Shown in pieces: positions 1 through 6,118 of a stretch of DNA of 8,179 nucleotides. The translations under genes were made by a program, and so were the position numbers. The stretch comes from Candidatus Aquicultor primus (GTDB taxonomy: Bacteria; Actinomycetota; Aquicultoria; Aquicultorales; Aquicultoraceae). The notes beneath the pieces were generated by a model, which saw only the letters and a program-made list of their open reading frames with translations, was not told where the DNA came from and did not search any database. The stretch is taken from the NCBI GenBank assembly GCA_001767575.1, contig MELI01000095.1, positions 2,420-10,598 on the forward strand, read 5' to 3'. The number at the start of each line of letters is the position of its first letter. Within the stretch, counting starts at the first letter, position 1.

Positions 1-62
1 AGGGTATCGAGAGGGCGCTCGCGGAAGGCCTAAAAGAGATAGAGGGAATGTTGTCGAAATAA
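1..62 (+). CDS. alaS: C-terminal end of an upstream gene, probably alanyl-tRNA synthetase (partial)
   Basis: An open frame enters from the left edge (codons from base 3) and ends at the TAA at 60-62. Only 19 residues are visible, reading GIERALAEGLKEIEGMLSK, a charged amphipathic helix. This resembles the oligomerising C-terminal tail of alanyl-tRNA synthetase. The stronger argument is context: alaS directly upstream of ruvX/yqgF and mltG is a common arrangement in Gram-positive bacteria. The stop overlaps the next start by one base (TAATG), so the two genes are almost certainly co-transcribed and translationally coupled. The fragment is too short to prove identity from sequence alone; any coiled or helical C-terminus could look like this. 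Confidence 0.5.
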   Translation, partial: GIERALAEGLKEIEGMLSK

Positions 63-523
63 TGCGCATCTTGGGCATAGATTTCGGAGAACGGCGAATT
101 GGGCTGGCGATGTCCGACCCTGCGGGGCGCTTGGCGTTGCCGCTCGAGACTGTTGTGAGGGGGGCGGACGACGCCCATCTGACGTACATCCGTGAACTGT
201 GTGAGGAGCACGGTGTCGGCGAGGTAGTAATAGGCCTGCCGCTTTCCTTGAGGGGAGAGGTCGGGCCACAGGCCGAGGCGACCCTGCTCTTTGCGGAGAA
301 GCTCAAGGAGTCTTTAAGGGTGCCGGTGCGCACCTGGGATGAGCGGTTGACGACGCTTTCGGCGTCACGGGCATTGGCTGAAGCTAATGTGAGTCGCAAG
401 AAAAGAAAAGAAGTAGTAGACAAGGTCGCGGCCACACTCATACTTCAAGCATATTTAGACTCAAAAGAAACGGGGGCTCAAAGAAACTGGGAACAGGAAA
501 ACACGCAGCAAGAGCAGGAATAG
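62..523 (+). CDS. ruvX: RuvX/YqgF-family pre-16S rRNA nuclease (putative Holliday junction resolvase-like)
   Basis: This is a small RNase H-fold nuclease, cytoplasmic, implicated in maturation of the 5' end of 16S rRNA and historically proposed as a Holliday junction resolvase. The 153-residue product opens with the family's first strand, MRILGIDFGERRIG, carrying Asp7. It has VVIGLPLSLRGEVG at 56-68, TWDERLTT at 91-98 and DKVAATLILQAYLDS at 120-134, which matches the closing motif with its conserved Asp. The usual family length is about 135-150 residues; here a hydrophilic Glu/Gln-rich tail follows residue 134. The ATG at 62 is fixed by the family N-terminus and overlaps the preceding stop by one base. 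Shine-Dalgarno support is weak, so coupling to the upstream gene is likely. The 3' end probably overlaps the true N-terminal coding part of mltG. Confidence 0.93.
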   Translation: MRILGIDFGERRIGLAMSDPAGRLALPLETVVRGADDAHLTYIRELCEEHGVGEVVIGLPLSLRGEVGPQAEATLLFAEKLKESLRVPVRTWDERLTTLSASRALAEANVSRKKRKEVVDKVAATLILQAYLDSKETGAQRNWEQENTQQEQE

Positions 524-558
524 GTAAGATAATCATTGCAACAATATCGCTAATAGTC

Positions 559-1551
559 GTGATAGCAGTCGTCGCGTTTGCGGCAACGTTCTCGCTGAGC
601 GCGGGCAGCAAAACCGAGAAGGTGGAGCAAAAAGCCGTCACCGTCGAAATACAAGAAGGTATGACGGCGACCGCGATAGCCGACCTTCTTGAGGATAAGA
701 AAGTCGTCAAAAACGCGCTCGTCTTCAGGCTCTTAGTAAGGCAGCGGGGTGTCGACAGCGAGTTCAAACCCGGCAAATACGAGTTTAAAACGGGAATGGA
801 CAACGAGGTCGTAATCGGCCAGCTCGTAAAAGGCCCGTCTATAAGGTATATCAAGCTCACCATCCCCGAAGGTTGGACGGCCACTCAGATTGCCGAGCGC
901 GTTGGCGCGCGCACCCGGTTGATAAAGGAAGAATATCTCTCGGCCGTGAACGAGCGGCTTATCCTGGTGGAGTATGAGTTCTTAAGAACAAGCGGGGCTC
1001 CCACGACCAGCCTGGAGGGCTATCTCTACCCCGATACCTTCAGTATCCAGGAAGATATAACCGCGCAAGAGCTTATCAACATGCAGCTGGGACGGTTTGA
1101 AGAGAAGACAGCGCATCTCAACTGGGATAATGCGCCGGCATTTGGCAGAACGCAGTACGAGATTCTGGTCATCGCATCGATGATCGAGCGTGAGACAAGG
1201 GTCGACGATGAGCGGGCGCTCGTAGCGTCGGTAATATATAACCGCATCGCGCAGGGGATGCCTCTCCAAATCGATGCGACGATTCAGTATGCGCTGCCGG
1301 TTTGGAAAGACCGGCTCACGCTGGAAGACCTAAAGGTCGACTCTCCCTACAACACCTACCAGAACAAAGGTCTGCCGCCCGGCCCTATCTGCAATCCGAG
1401 CGCCGCATCGATTGAAGCTGCTCTGAATCCCACCGGCGACCCATATCTGTATTACGTTCTCGCGCCGGACAACTCGGGCAGGCATGTCTTTACGAAGACC
1501 TACGACGAATTTCTAAACGCAAAGAACCAGTACAAAGCGAGCCAGGAATAA
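559..1551 (+). CDS. mltG: Endolytic murein transglycosylase MltG (YceG family), annotated start doubtful
   Basis: MltG is a membrane-anchored lytic transglycosylase that cleaves nascent peptidoglycan glycan strands and so ends their elongation. From the GTG at 559 the product is 330 residues. A LysM-like region lies near 25-90, followed by the YceG catalytic domain with LEGYLYPDTF near 152-161 and the signature IASMIERET at 205-213. Glu210 corresponds to the catalytic Glu218 of E. coli MltG. LQIDATIQYAL and a C-terminal segment HVFTKTYDEF also fit the family. The start is doubtful. GTG 559 has no Shine-Dalgarno and falls in the middle of a hydrophobic segment. The same frame is open back to 388 and encodes a basic stretch plus the missing half of a membrane helix, but has no ATG, GTG or TTG there. 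A CTG at 487, ten bases after GGGGG, is one candidate. The gene converges on the flavin reductase-like gene. Confidence 0.93.
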   Translation: MIAVVAFAATFSLSAGSKTEKVEQKAVTVEIQEGMTATAIADLLEDKKVVKNALVFRLLVRQRGVDSEFKPGKYEFKTGMDNEVVIGQLVKGPSIRYIKLTIPEGWTATQIAERVGARTRLIKEEYLSAVNERLILVEYEFLRTSGAPTTSLEGYLYPDTFSIQEDITAQELINMQLGRFEEKTAHLNWDNAPAFGRTQYEILVIASMIERETRVDDERALVASVIYNRIAQGMPLQIDATIQYALPVWKDRLTLEDLKVDSPYNTYQNKGLPPGPICNPSAASIEAALNPTGDPYLYYVLAPDNSGRHVFTKTYDEFLNAKNQYKASQE

Positions 1552-1558
1552 TCGGCCG

Positions 1559-2074
1559 TCAGGAGCGAGTATCGGAGCCCAAATCCTCACCGATGGCGAA
1601 ATATCGCCCGTGAAATAGATAGAGCGGTGTTCCGGGGTTGAGGTCGTGATAAGCCGTGACCCGCGCGACATACAGGCTGTGCAATCCGATATCGGTCGCG
1701 CTCTCGATTTTGCATTCGAGTGCGGTAACCGCATCCTTGACCAGCGGGCAAGACGTGACTTCTCCCGGGATAGTCCCGATAGCAAACTCCTCGAACTTAT
1801 CTAGCTTGTACCCGCTGCTCCGGCCAACCTTCTTGGCCAACTCCATCAAGCTTGCGGGGATGATATTTAGAACCAGCTCGCCGCCGGCCGCGGCTAGTTT
1901 ACCGGTCTGGGAGTGATTGTTGAGCGACACGCTTACGAGCGGAGGCTTAAACGATATGCCCGCAACCATATTAGCGGTCATGATGGCGCGCTCTCCGTCA
2001 TACGCCGATGTAACGAGAAAGACGGGGCTTCCGATTGCGCCCATCGCTTTTCGGCCAGAAAATGTTTGGGTCAT
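1559..2074 (-). CDS. Flavin reductase-like FMN-binding split-barrel protein
   Basis: The product is a 171-residue protein of the flavin reductase-like domain family, which binds FMN in a split beta-barrel. Members act as flavin reductases, flavoredoxins or reductase partners of oxygenases. Recognisable elements are the opening GRKAMGAIGSPVFLVTSAYD, then IMTANMVAGISFKPPLVSVSL (the flavin-binding 'TAN...S..PP' region), GELVLNI, TSCPLVKDAVTALECKIE, and a C-terminal FHGRYFAIGE. I place the start at the ATG at 2074 because GGAG lies 6 bases upstream of it on the minus strand. A longer frame to 2110 lacks comparable support. The stop lies 7 bases from the mltG stop, tail to tail, with no room for a terminator between them. 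The gene is transcribed away from the thi operon and nothing in context tells its electron acceptor. The family is secure; the substrate is unknown. Confidence 0.85.
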   Translation of the reverse strand: MTQTFSGRKAMGAIGSPVFLVTSAYDGERAIMTANMVAGISFKPPLVSVSLNNHSQTGKLAAAGGELVLNIIPASLMELAKKVGRSSGYKLDKFEEFAIGTIPGEVTSCPLVKDAVTALECKIESATDIGLHSLYVARVTAYHDLNPGTPLYLFHGRYFAIGEDLGSDTRS

Positions 2075-2442
2075 AACACGCTCCATTTCGACTACTATTC
2101 TTATCCCCATTATCTCTTGAAATTACGATAACTTGGATAGCAATCGCCTAAATTATATATAAGTAGCAATATTTTATACGCTCCAAGCAGGAATATCGCA
2201 AGCAATCGCTAATTCATTCGGAAGAGGATATGTTATCGCGATAGTGCGATGATTTAGCGATATTTTGATGAGATATGGTCGTTTCTAGCGGTATGGGGTG
2301 TAAAATACCATAATTTAGGGCATATAGGGGGGTGTCGCTTAACAATCGAAGGCTTGCTATTAGAACCAGCGCTCTCTGTTTAAAGCAGCATCGAAGCACG
2401 ATTCAAGCGAAAGACGCGACCCTAACAAGAAAGGAGTATTTT
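2075..2442. promoter_or_regulatory. Divergent AT-rich intergenic region with repeated ATCGC/GCGAT words
   Basis: This 368-base stretch separates the divergent flavin reductase-like and DUF4013 genes and shows no convincing gene. It is clearly more AT-rich than its flanks. ATCGC or its complement occurs at 2143, 2195, 2205, 2235, 2238, 2246 and 2257. There is a perfect palindrome TATCGCGATA at 2234-2243. Inverted repeats are AATATCGC (2192-2199) with GCGATATT (2257-2264), and ATCGCTAA (2205-2212) with TTAGCGAT (2254-2261). The 9-mer AGCAATCGC is directly repeated at 2139 and 2201. On the minus strand a TATAAT at 2157-2152 could be the -10 of the flavin reductase-like gene, but no good -35 precedes it. 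I cannot place a confident promoter for the DUF4013 gene; its ribosome binding site AAGGAG sits at 2431-2436. The repeats could be operator sites or RNA stems. Confidence 0.5.
2192..2264. repeat. Nested inverted repeats around a 10-bp palindrome
   Basis: AATATCGC at 2192-2199 pairs with GCGATATT at 2257-2264, and ATCGCTAA at 2205-2212 pairs with TTAGCGAT at 2254-2261. Because the right arms overlap, only one pairing can form at a time. Between them lies the self-complementary TATCGCGATA at 2234-2243. This could be a regulator-binding region or a structured leader. No T-run follows, so it is not an intrinsic terminator. Confidence 0.5.
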
Positions 2443-3066
2443 ATGAATTATTCGCAGGCATTTTCTTATGTCTTACAAGACCCGAACTGGTTGAAGAAAG
2501 TCCTCATCGGAGGCTTATTGACGCTCTTTTCATTCCTGCTTATCCCGGCGGTCCCGCTTATGGGTTATTACGTGCGAGTTCTGCAAAATGTAGCTCGAGG
2601 TGTCGATCCGGTTCTACCCGAATGGGATGACTGGAATGGCTTCTTTACGACAGGTATAAAGGCTTTGATAGTGGCACTCGCCTATGGGCTGGTCGTGGCT
2701 ATCATCGTAGGAATTATCCAGAGTATTAGTTCGGCGCTGGGCAGCATCTTTAACATTCTCTATTACTTCGTTGTCCCGGTCGTAATGATGCAGTTTTCCA
2801 GAAACGAGGAGATTGGCGACGCGTTCAAGTTCAACGATATGATAGAGCTTGCCAAAGCAAACCCGAGCGACTATGTCGTATCGGTTTTGCTTGCGTTTGT
2901 GGCATCGCTTTTTGCGCTCGTTGGCCTGATAGGTCTGCTGATTGGCGCGGCGTTTACGTTCTTCTACGCGATGCTGGTCAATGCTGGTATCTTTGGACAA
3001 TATCTGCGCCTCTATGGCGGGGAAGCGCCGTCCGAGAACCTTTCGCCGGCTACACCGCCGGCATAG
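2443..3066 (+). CDS. DUF4013 family membrane protein
   Basis: This is a 207-residue integral membrane protein of unknown function. The family signature is seen in LQDPNWLKKVLIGGLLTL at residues 11-28 and in GYYVRVLQNVARG at 41-53 followed by LPEWDDW at 58-64; the latter WDDW region is typical of DUF4013. Hydrophobic segments lie near residues 20-43, 72-95, 99-116 and 144-180; the last is long enough for two helices or a hairpin. The tail is short, polar and Pro-rich. The start is the ATG at 2443, preceded by AAGGAG six bases upstream. An in-frame upstream GTG at 2332 would add non-family residues and is not used. The gene stands alone between the divergent intergenic region and the thi promoter; nothing ties it to thiamin metabolism. 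The family call is firm, the function is not known. Confidence 0.85.
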   Translation: MNYSQAFSYVLQDPNWLKKVLIGGLLTLFSFLLIPAVPLMGYYVRVLQNVARGVDPVLPEWDDWNGFFTTGIKALIVALAYGLVVAIIVGIIQSISSALGSIFNILYYFVVPVVMMQFSRNEEIGDAFKFNDMIELAKANPSDYVVSVLLAFVASLFALVGLIGLLIGAAFTFFYAMLVNAGIFGQYLRLYGGEAPSENLSPATPPA

Positions 3067-3088
3067 TCGAGAGTTGTGTGGGATAGTA

Positions 3089-3117
3089 TTGCTCGTCCGC
3101 GCGCTTTTAGTTATGAT
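3089..3117 (+). promoter_or_regulatory. Candidate sigma-70-type promoter for the thi operon
   Basis: TTGCTC (3089-3094) and TATGAT (3112-3117) are separated by exactly 17 bases. The -10 matches TATAAT at five of six positions, while the -35 shares only TTG. Transcription would begin near 3124, about 20 bases before the TPP aptamer, which is the expected placement. CATAAT at 3135-3140 is a less likely alternative because it would start transcription inside the aptamer. Confidence 0.5.
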
Positions 3118-3141
3118 ATTTGTTACATAATCGCATAATGT

Positions 3142-3262
3142 GAGGCGGGAGCTGCTTATCGGCGGCTGAGAGGTGAAGGAAGACTTCACGACCGTTTGAA
3201 CCTGAATAACGGCCGACATGTTGAGGCAGGGTCGTTTCTGGGTAATGCCAGCGAAGGGATAG
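3142..3262 (+). promoter_or_regulatory. TPP (THI-box) riboswitch aptamer with an inserted stem in the P4/P5 junction
   Basis: The leader carries the hallmark TPP aptamer blocks in order: CGGGAGC near 3146-3152, CTGAGA at 3166-3171, TTTGAACCTGA at 3195-3205, and CTGGGTAATGCCAGCG at 3238-3253, followed by AAGGGA at 3254-3259. Helices can be drawn. P3 is AGCTGC (3150-3155) with GCGGCT (3162-3167). P3a is GTGAAG (3173-3178) with CTTCAC (3184-3189). P2 is CGG with CCG at 3192-3194. P4 is CCT (3201-3203) with AGG (3255-3257). P5 is CTGG (3238-3241) with CCAG (3248-3251). P1 is weak by eye. Unusually, roughly 31 extra bases sit between CCTGA and CTGG and form their own 7-bp stem, AACGGCC (3208-3214) with GGTCGTT (3230-3236). 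The aptamer is followed by a terminator and then thiM, which fits TPP feedback at the level of transcription. Confidence 0.93.
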
Positions 3263-3275
3263 CAAGATAGGCTTG

Positions 3276-3309
3276 AAGCCGTACCCTCTGTTGGTGCGGC
3301 TTTTATTTT
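3276..3309 (+). terminator. Intrinsic terminator, expression platform of the TPP riboswitch
   Basis: AAGCCGTACC (3276-3285) pairs with GGTGCGGCTT (3293-3302) over ten base pairs including one G-U wobble, closing a 7-base loop, and is followed by TTATTTT at 3303-3309. It lies between the aptamer and thiM. When TPP is bound it should stop transcription of the thi operon. A competing antiterminator is not obvious. Two candidates are CGGCT in the 3' strand of P3 (3163-3167) pairing with AGCCG (3277-3281), and the local GGCT (3270-3273) with AGCC (3277-3280). Confidence 0.88.
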
Positions 3310-3350
3310 GGTGTTTCTAACAATACGAGGTTTTAAATAGGAGGAAGATG

Positions 3351-4169
3351 ATGGAGACATTTGTAAAAGAAATCGCGGATGACTTGGGCAAAATAAGGGA
3401 GCAGAAGCCATTGGTCCACCACATCACGAATTTTGTCGTGATGAACGAGACAGCGAACATGACGTTGTGCCTCGGTGCTCTCCCGGTGATGGCACACGCG
3501 CGCGAGGAGGTCGAGGAGATGGTCGGGTTTGCGGGGGCGCTCGTGCTCAATATCGGCACGCTCACCCCGGAGTTGATAGAGTCTATGATAATAGCCGGAA
3601 AGAAGGCCAATGAACTCGGCGTACCTGCAATTCTCGACCCGGTCGGAGCCGGGGCGACGATCCTCAGGACCGACGCTGTGAAGTCTTTACTGAAGGACGT
3701 GAATATGGCGGTCATTCGAGGCAATAGCGCCGAAATCGGCATCTTGGCCGGTGTCGGTGGCGAGATAAAGGGCGTCGAGGCTATTGGAAAAAACGACCGT
3801 ATCGTCGAAGCCGCGCAGTCTCTAGCCAAGAGCCAAGGCTGCGTCGTGAGTGTTACGGGCGCCGAGGACATCATCACCGACGGCGAAAGAACGGCATTCG
3901 TGCGAAATGGTGACGCGATGATGGCGACCATTACGGGCACGGGCTGCATGTCGACGACGATAACCGCGGGCTTTGCGGCGGTTCAAAACGATTATTTCAA
4001 GGCGGCAACAGGTGCGCTGGTAGCCTTCGGCATCGCGGGGGAAAAGGCGGCGGCCTCGACCCGGGGAAAACCGGGCAGCTTCCACGCTCTTTTGTACGAC
4101 GCGGTATATGCGCTCGATTCCGACGCGATTATAAAGGAGGCGAACCTCCAGATTGAGCTTCCGGTTTAG
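3351..4169 (+). CDS. thiM: Hydroxyethylthiazole kinase ThiM
   Basis: ThiM phosphorylates 4-methyl-5-(2-hydroxyethyl)thiazole with ATP to give the thiazole phosphate used by ThiE, a salvage step. The 272-residue product has the ribokinase-like family pattern: PLVHHITNFVV at 20-30, LVLNIGTLTP at 64-73, ILDPVGAGA at 94-102, VIRGNSAEI at 121-129, SVTGAEDIITDG at 167-178 and the anion-hole motif GTGC at 196-199. Cys199 corresponds to the conserved active-site cysteine of Bacillus ThiM. ATGATG offers two starts, 3348 and 3351; AGGAGG at 3339-3344 is only 3 bases from the first and 6 from the second, so I prefer 3351. It is the first gene after the riboswitch terminator. Its last 17 bases overlap thiE, and the thiE ribosome binding site lies inside it. 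Confidence 0.95.
   Translation: METFVKEIADDLGKIREQKPLVHHITNFVVMNETANMTLCLGALPVMAHAREEVEEMVGFAGALVLNIGTLTPELIESMIIAGKKANELGVPAILDPVGAGATILRTDAVKSLLKDVNMAVIRGNSAEIGILAGVGGEIKGVEAIGKNDRIVEAAQSLAKSQGCVVSVTGAEDIITDGERTAFVRNGDAMMATITGTGCMSTTITAGFAAVQNDYFKAATGALVAFGIAGEKAAASTRGKPGSFHALLYDAVYALDSDAIIKEANLQIELPV
4133..4155 (+). promoter_or_regulatory. thiE ribosome binding site sequestered in a small hairpin
   Basis: AAAGGAGG (4133-4140) is a strong Shine-Dalgarno inside the end of thiM, followed 12 bases later by the TTG start of thiE at 4153. The spacing is long for such a strong site. GGAGG (4136-4140) is perfectly complementary to CCTCC (4145-4149) across a CGAA tetraloop. When folded, the site would be hidden; a ribosome finishing thiM would melt it. 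This suggests that thiE translation depends on thiM translation. The pairing is seen directly; the coupling is inferred. Confidence 0.6.
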
Positions 4170-4809
4170 CCTCAAAGAGCGGGTAGGCCTATACGTGGTT
4201 ACCGCCGACTATCAAGAGCGAACCCACCTCGGGATGGCGAAGGCGGCGGTAGCCGGCGGTGCCCGCATAATACAGTACCGTGAGAAGAGCGCCTCGAGTC
4301 GCGTGATGCTGGAGACCGCGATGAGATTGCGCGCCATAACGGCGGCCTCGGGAGCGCTCCTTATCATCAACGACCGGGTCGATATAGCGCTGGCGGTCAA
4401 TGCCGACGGTGTCCATCTCGGCCAAGACGACATGCCTTGCCGCACTGCGCGGGAGTTGATGGGCGATGGATATATAATAGGCATATCGGCGACGAACTTC
4501 GCGGAGGCCATCGAGGCCGCTCACGTCGGCGCCGACTATATCGGGCTCGGTCCCATATATCCTACGATGAGCAAGGATGATGCCGCCCCGGCTATGGGTA
4601 TAGAAGGACTGGTGAAGGTTGTGGCGGCTGTGAGCGTGCCGGTGGTTGCTATTGGGGGGCTTACCAGTGATAATATTGGAGGAGTCATAGCGGCCGGAGC
4701 CGACGGTATAGCGACGATTTCGGCGATAGCGGGAGCCGCGGATATGGAAAACGAGGCCAAGCTCCTGAACGATATGATAGAGCGATTTAAGCAAGAACAC
4801 ATGATTTGA
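4153..4809 (+). CDS. thiE: Thiamin-phosphate synthase ThiE
   Basis: ThiE joins HMP pyrophosphate (from ThiD) and thiazole phosphate (from ThiM) to make thiamin monophosphate. The 218-residue product is a standard-length TIM-barrel member. Motifs are LYVVTAD at 13-19, IIQYREK at 39-45, INDRVDIAL at 72-80, GVHLGQDD at 86-93, IGISATN at 109-115, [14 protein letters not shown] at 131-144, VAIGGL at 165-170 and [11 protein letters not shown] at 182-192. These supply the usual pyrophosphate, Mg2+ and thiazole-phosphate contacts, including the Thr-x-Ser-Lys of the phosphate loop where relatives often have TxTK. The start is TTG at 4153. The next candidate in frame, GTG at 4195, would cut into the first barrel strand. 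The reading frame overlaps thiM by 17 bases. It is separate from thiD and thiM, not fused. Confidence 0.95.
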   Translation: MSFRFSLKERVGLYVVTADYQERTHLGMAKAAVAGGARIIQYREKSASSRVMLETAMRLRAITAASGALLIINDRVDIALAVNADGVHLGQDDMPCRTARELMGDGYIIGISATNFAEAIEAAHVGADYIGLGPIYPTMSKDDAAPAMGIEGLVKVVAAVSVPVVAIGGLTSDNIGGVIAAGADGIATISAIAGAADMENEAKLLNDMIERFKQEHMI

Positions 4810-4816
4810 GGTTAGT

Positions 4817-6118
4817 ATGGCAACGATTATAGATGATTTGAAAGCGGGACGAGTTCCGGAAGTGGCGGTGGCGGTCGCAAAAGAGGAAGGTCTTTCTCAA
4901 GAGCTGCTGATAACGAGGCTTCTAGAGGGCACCGTGGTGATACCGATGAATATCAATCGGCGCAACGCCAAGGGCGTCGCCGTCGGCGAAGGCCTTCGCA
5001 CCAAGGTAAACGCCAATATCGGCACCTCCGAGGAGTACCCGTATATAGATGAGGAGCTTGAGAAGCTGTCGGCGGCGATAAACGCGGGCGCCGACGCGGT
5101 CATGGATTTAAGCACGGGCGGGCCGCTCGTCGAGATACGCAGGGCCATCATCGAGAGATGCCCTCTTCCAATCGGGACGGTCCCTATCTATCAGGCCGCG
5201 GTTTTAGCGAAGGAAAGGCACGGCACGATTGTAAACATGACCGCCGAAGACATCTTCGAGGTCATAGAAGAGCAAGCCCGAGAAGGCGTCGACTTTATGA
5301 CGGTCCACTCAGGGATAACCTGGAAGAGCCTCGACGCTTTGGAGCAGCAAGGACGAGTTACCGACATCGTAAGCCGCGGCGGAGCGCTGACGGTAGGCTG
5401 GATGATTCACAACCAGAGGGAAAACCCCTTATATGAGATGTACGACCGCCTCCTCGAAATCGCTCGCGAGCATGATGTGACGCTCAGTCTCGGGGACGGC
5501 CTTAGGCCCGGGTGTCTCGCGGACGCGTCGGACAGGGCGCAAATCCAAGAACTGCTGGTCCTGGGTGAGCTGGTCGATCGCGCACGGGCCGTTAACGTGC
5601 AGGTGATGGTCGAAGGACCGGGACACATGCCTTTCGACCAGATTGCCGCCAACATGAAGCTCGAAAAAGAGATATGCAAAGGGGCTCCGTTTTACGTGCT
5701 CGGCCCGCTTGTCACCGATGTCGCCCCGGGTTACGACCACATAACGGCGGCTATCGGGGGGACGATGGCGGCCGTCTCGGGAGCCGATTTCTTATGCTAC
5801 GTCACGCCGAGAGAGCACCTCGGTTTGCCCACTACCGACGATGTCCACGAGGGCGTAATCGCGTCGCGCATTGCCGCGCACGCCGCGGACATCGTCAAAG
5901 GCGTTAAAGGCGCGGCGGATTGGGATTTATCGATGGCGAAAGCGCGAAAAGCACTCGACTGGAACGAGCAAATCCGGCTCGCTATCGACCCCGCCAAAGC
6001 GGCACGGGCTCACGGAGAGCGGAAAGCTGCCGACATCGAAGGCTGCACCATGTGCGGTGATTTTTGCGCGATGAAAATCGTAGCGGAACATCTCGGAACG
6101 CGAAGCGAGTCTTGTTGA
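4817..6118 (+). CDS. thiC: Phosphomethylpyrimidine synthase ThiC, short form
   Basis: ThiC is a radical-SAM [4Fe-4S] enzyme that rearranges the purine intermediate AIR into HMP phosphate. The product is 433 residues, the short type common in anaerobes and archaea, without the N-terminal extension of the roughly 600-residue proteobacterial and plant enzymes. Motifs include KVNANIGTS at 63-71, AVMDLSTGG at 94-102, [10 protein letters not shown] at 223-232, MVEGPGHMP at 264-272, [14 protein letters not shown] at 296-309 and [12 protein letters not shown] at 327-338. The cluster ligands are Cys410, Cys413 and Cys417 in [11 protein letters not shown], a Cx2Cx3C spacing where well-known long forms have Cx2Cx4C. 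GAGG (4808-4811) overlaps the thiE stop and lies 5 bases before the ATG. The stop overlaps the thiL start as TGATG. Oxygen sensitivity is expected from the cluster. Confidence 0.97.
   Translation: MATIIDDLKAGRVPEVAVAVAKEEGLSQELLITRLLEGTVVIPMNINRRNAKGVAVGEGLRTKVNANIGTSEEYPYIDEELEKLSAAINAGADAVMDLSTGGPLVEIRRAIIERCPLPIGTVPIYQAAVLAKERHGTIVNMTAEDIFEVIEEQAREGVDFMTVHSGITWKSLDALEQQGRVTDIVSRGGALTVGWMIHNQRENPLYEMYDRLLEIAREHDVTLSLGDGLRPGCLADASDRAQIQELLVLGELVDRARAVNVQVMVEGPGHMPFDQIAANMKLEKEICKGAPFYVLGPLVTDVAPGYDHITAAIGGTMAAVSGADFLCYVTPREHLGLPTTDDVHEGVIASRIAAHAADIVKGVKGAADWDLSMAKARKALDWNEQIRLAIDPAKAARAHGERKAADIEGCTMCGDFCAMKIVAEHLGTRSESC

Noticed and set aside
388..558. Programmed -1 frameshift producing a RuvX-MltG fusion
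   Set aside because: The GGGGG and AAAAGAAA runs could slip, but there is no classic heptamer with a clear downstream stimulatory structure, and fusing a cytoplasmic nuclease to a membrane glycosylase makes little sense. A rare start codon is simpler.
438..884. 148-codon antisense frame over ruvX/mltG
   Set aside because: Serine/threonine/isoleucine-rich translation typical of the reverse complement of a real gene; the plus-strand genes are certain.
2214..2399. 61-codon minus-strand open frame in the intergenic region
   Set aside because: No ribosome binding site or recognisable protein features; composition does not resemble coding sequence.
2332..2442. N-terminal extension of the DUF4013 protein from GTG 2332
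   Set aside because: The added residues are not hydrophobic or family-like, and a strong AAGGAG sits just before ATG 2443.
3045..3062. GCCGGC-TACACC-GCCGGC hairpin at the end of the DUF4013 gene as a terminator
   Set aside because: The 6-bp stem is real but no run of T follows; at best it is a weak or Rho-assisted 3' structure.
2614..3411. 265-codon open frame on the minus strand
   Set aside because: It runs antisense through DUF4013, the thi promoter, riboswitch and terminator, and its product is basic and low in similarity to anything recognisable; a shadow frame.
6064..6117. Longer ThiL from GTG or upstream codons at 6064
   Set aside because: The extra 18 residues have no counterpart in ThiL, lie over the ThiC cysteine-motif region, and ATG 6118 overlaps the thiC stop in a typical coupled arrangement.
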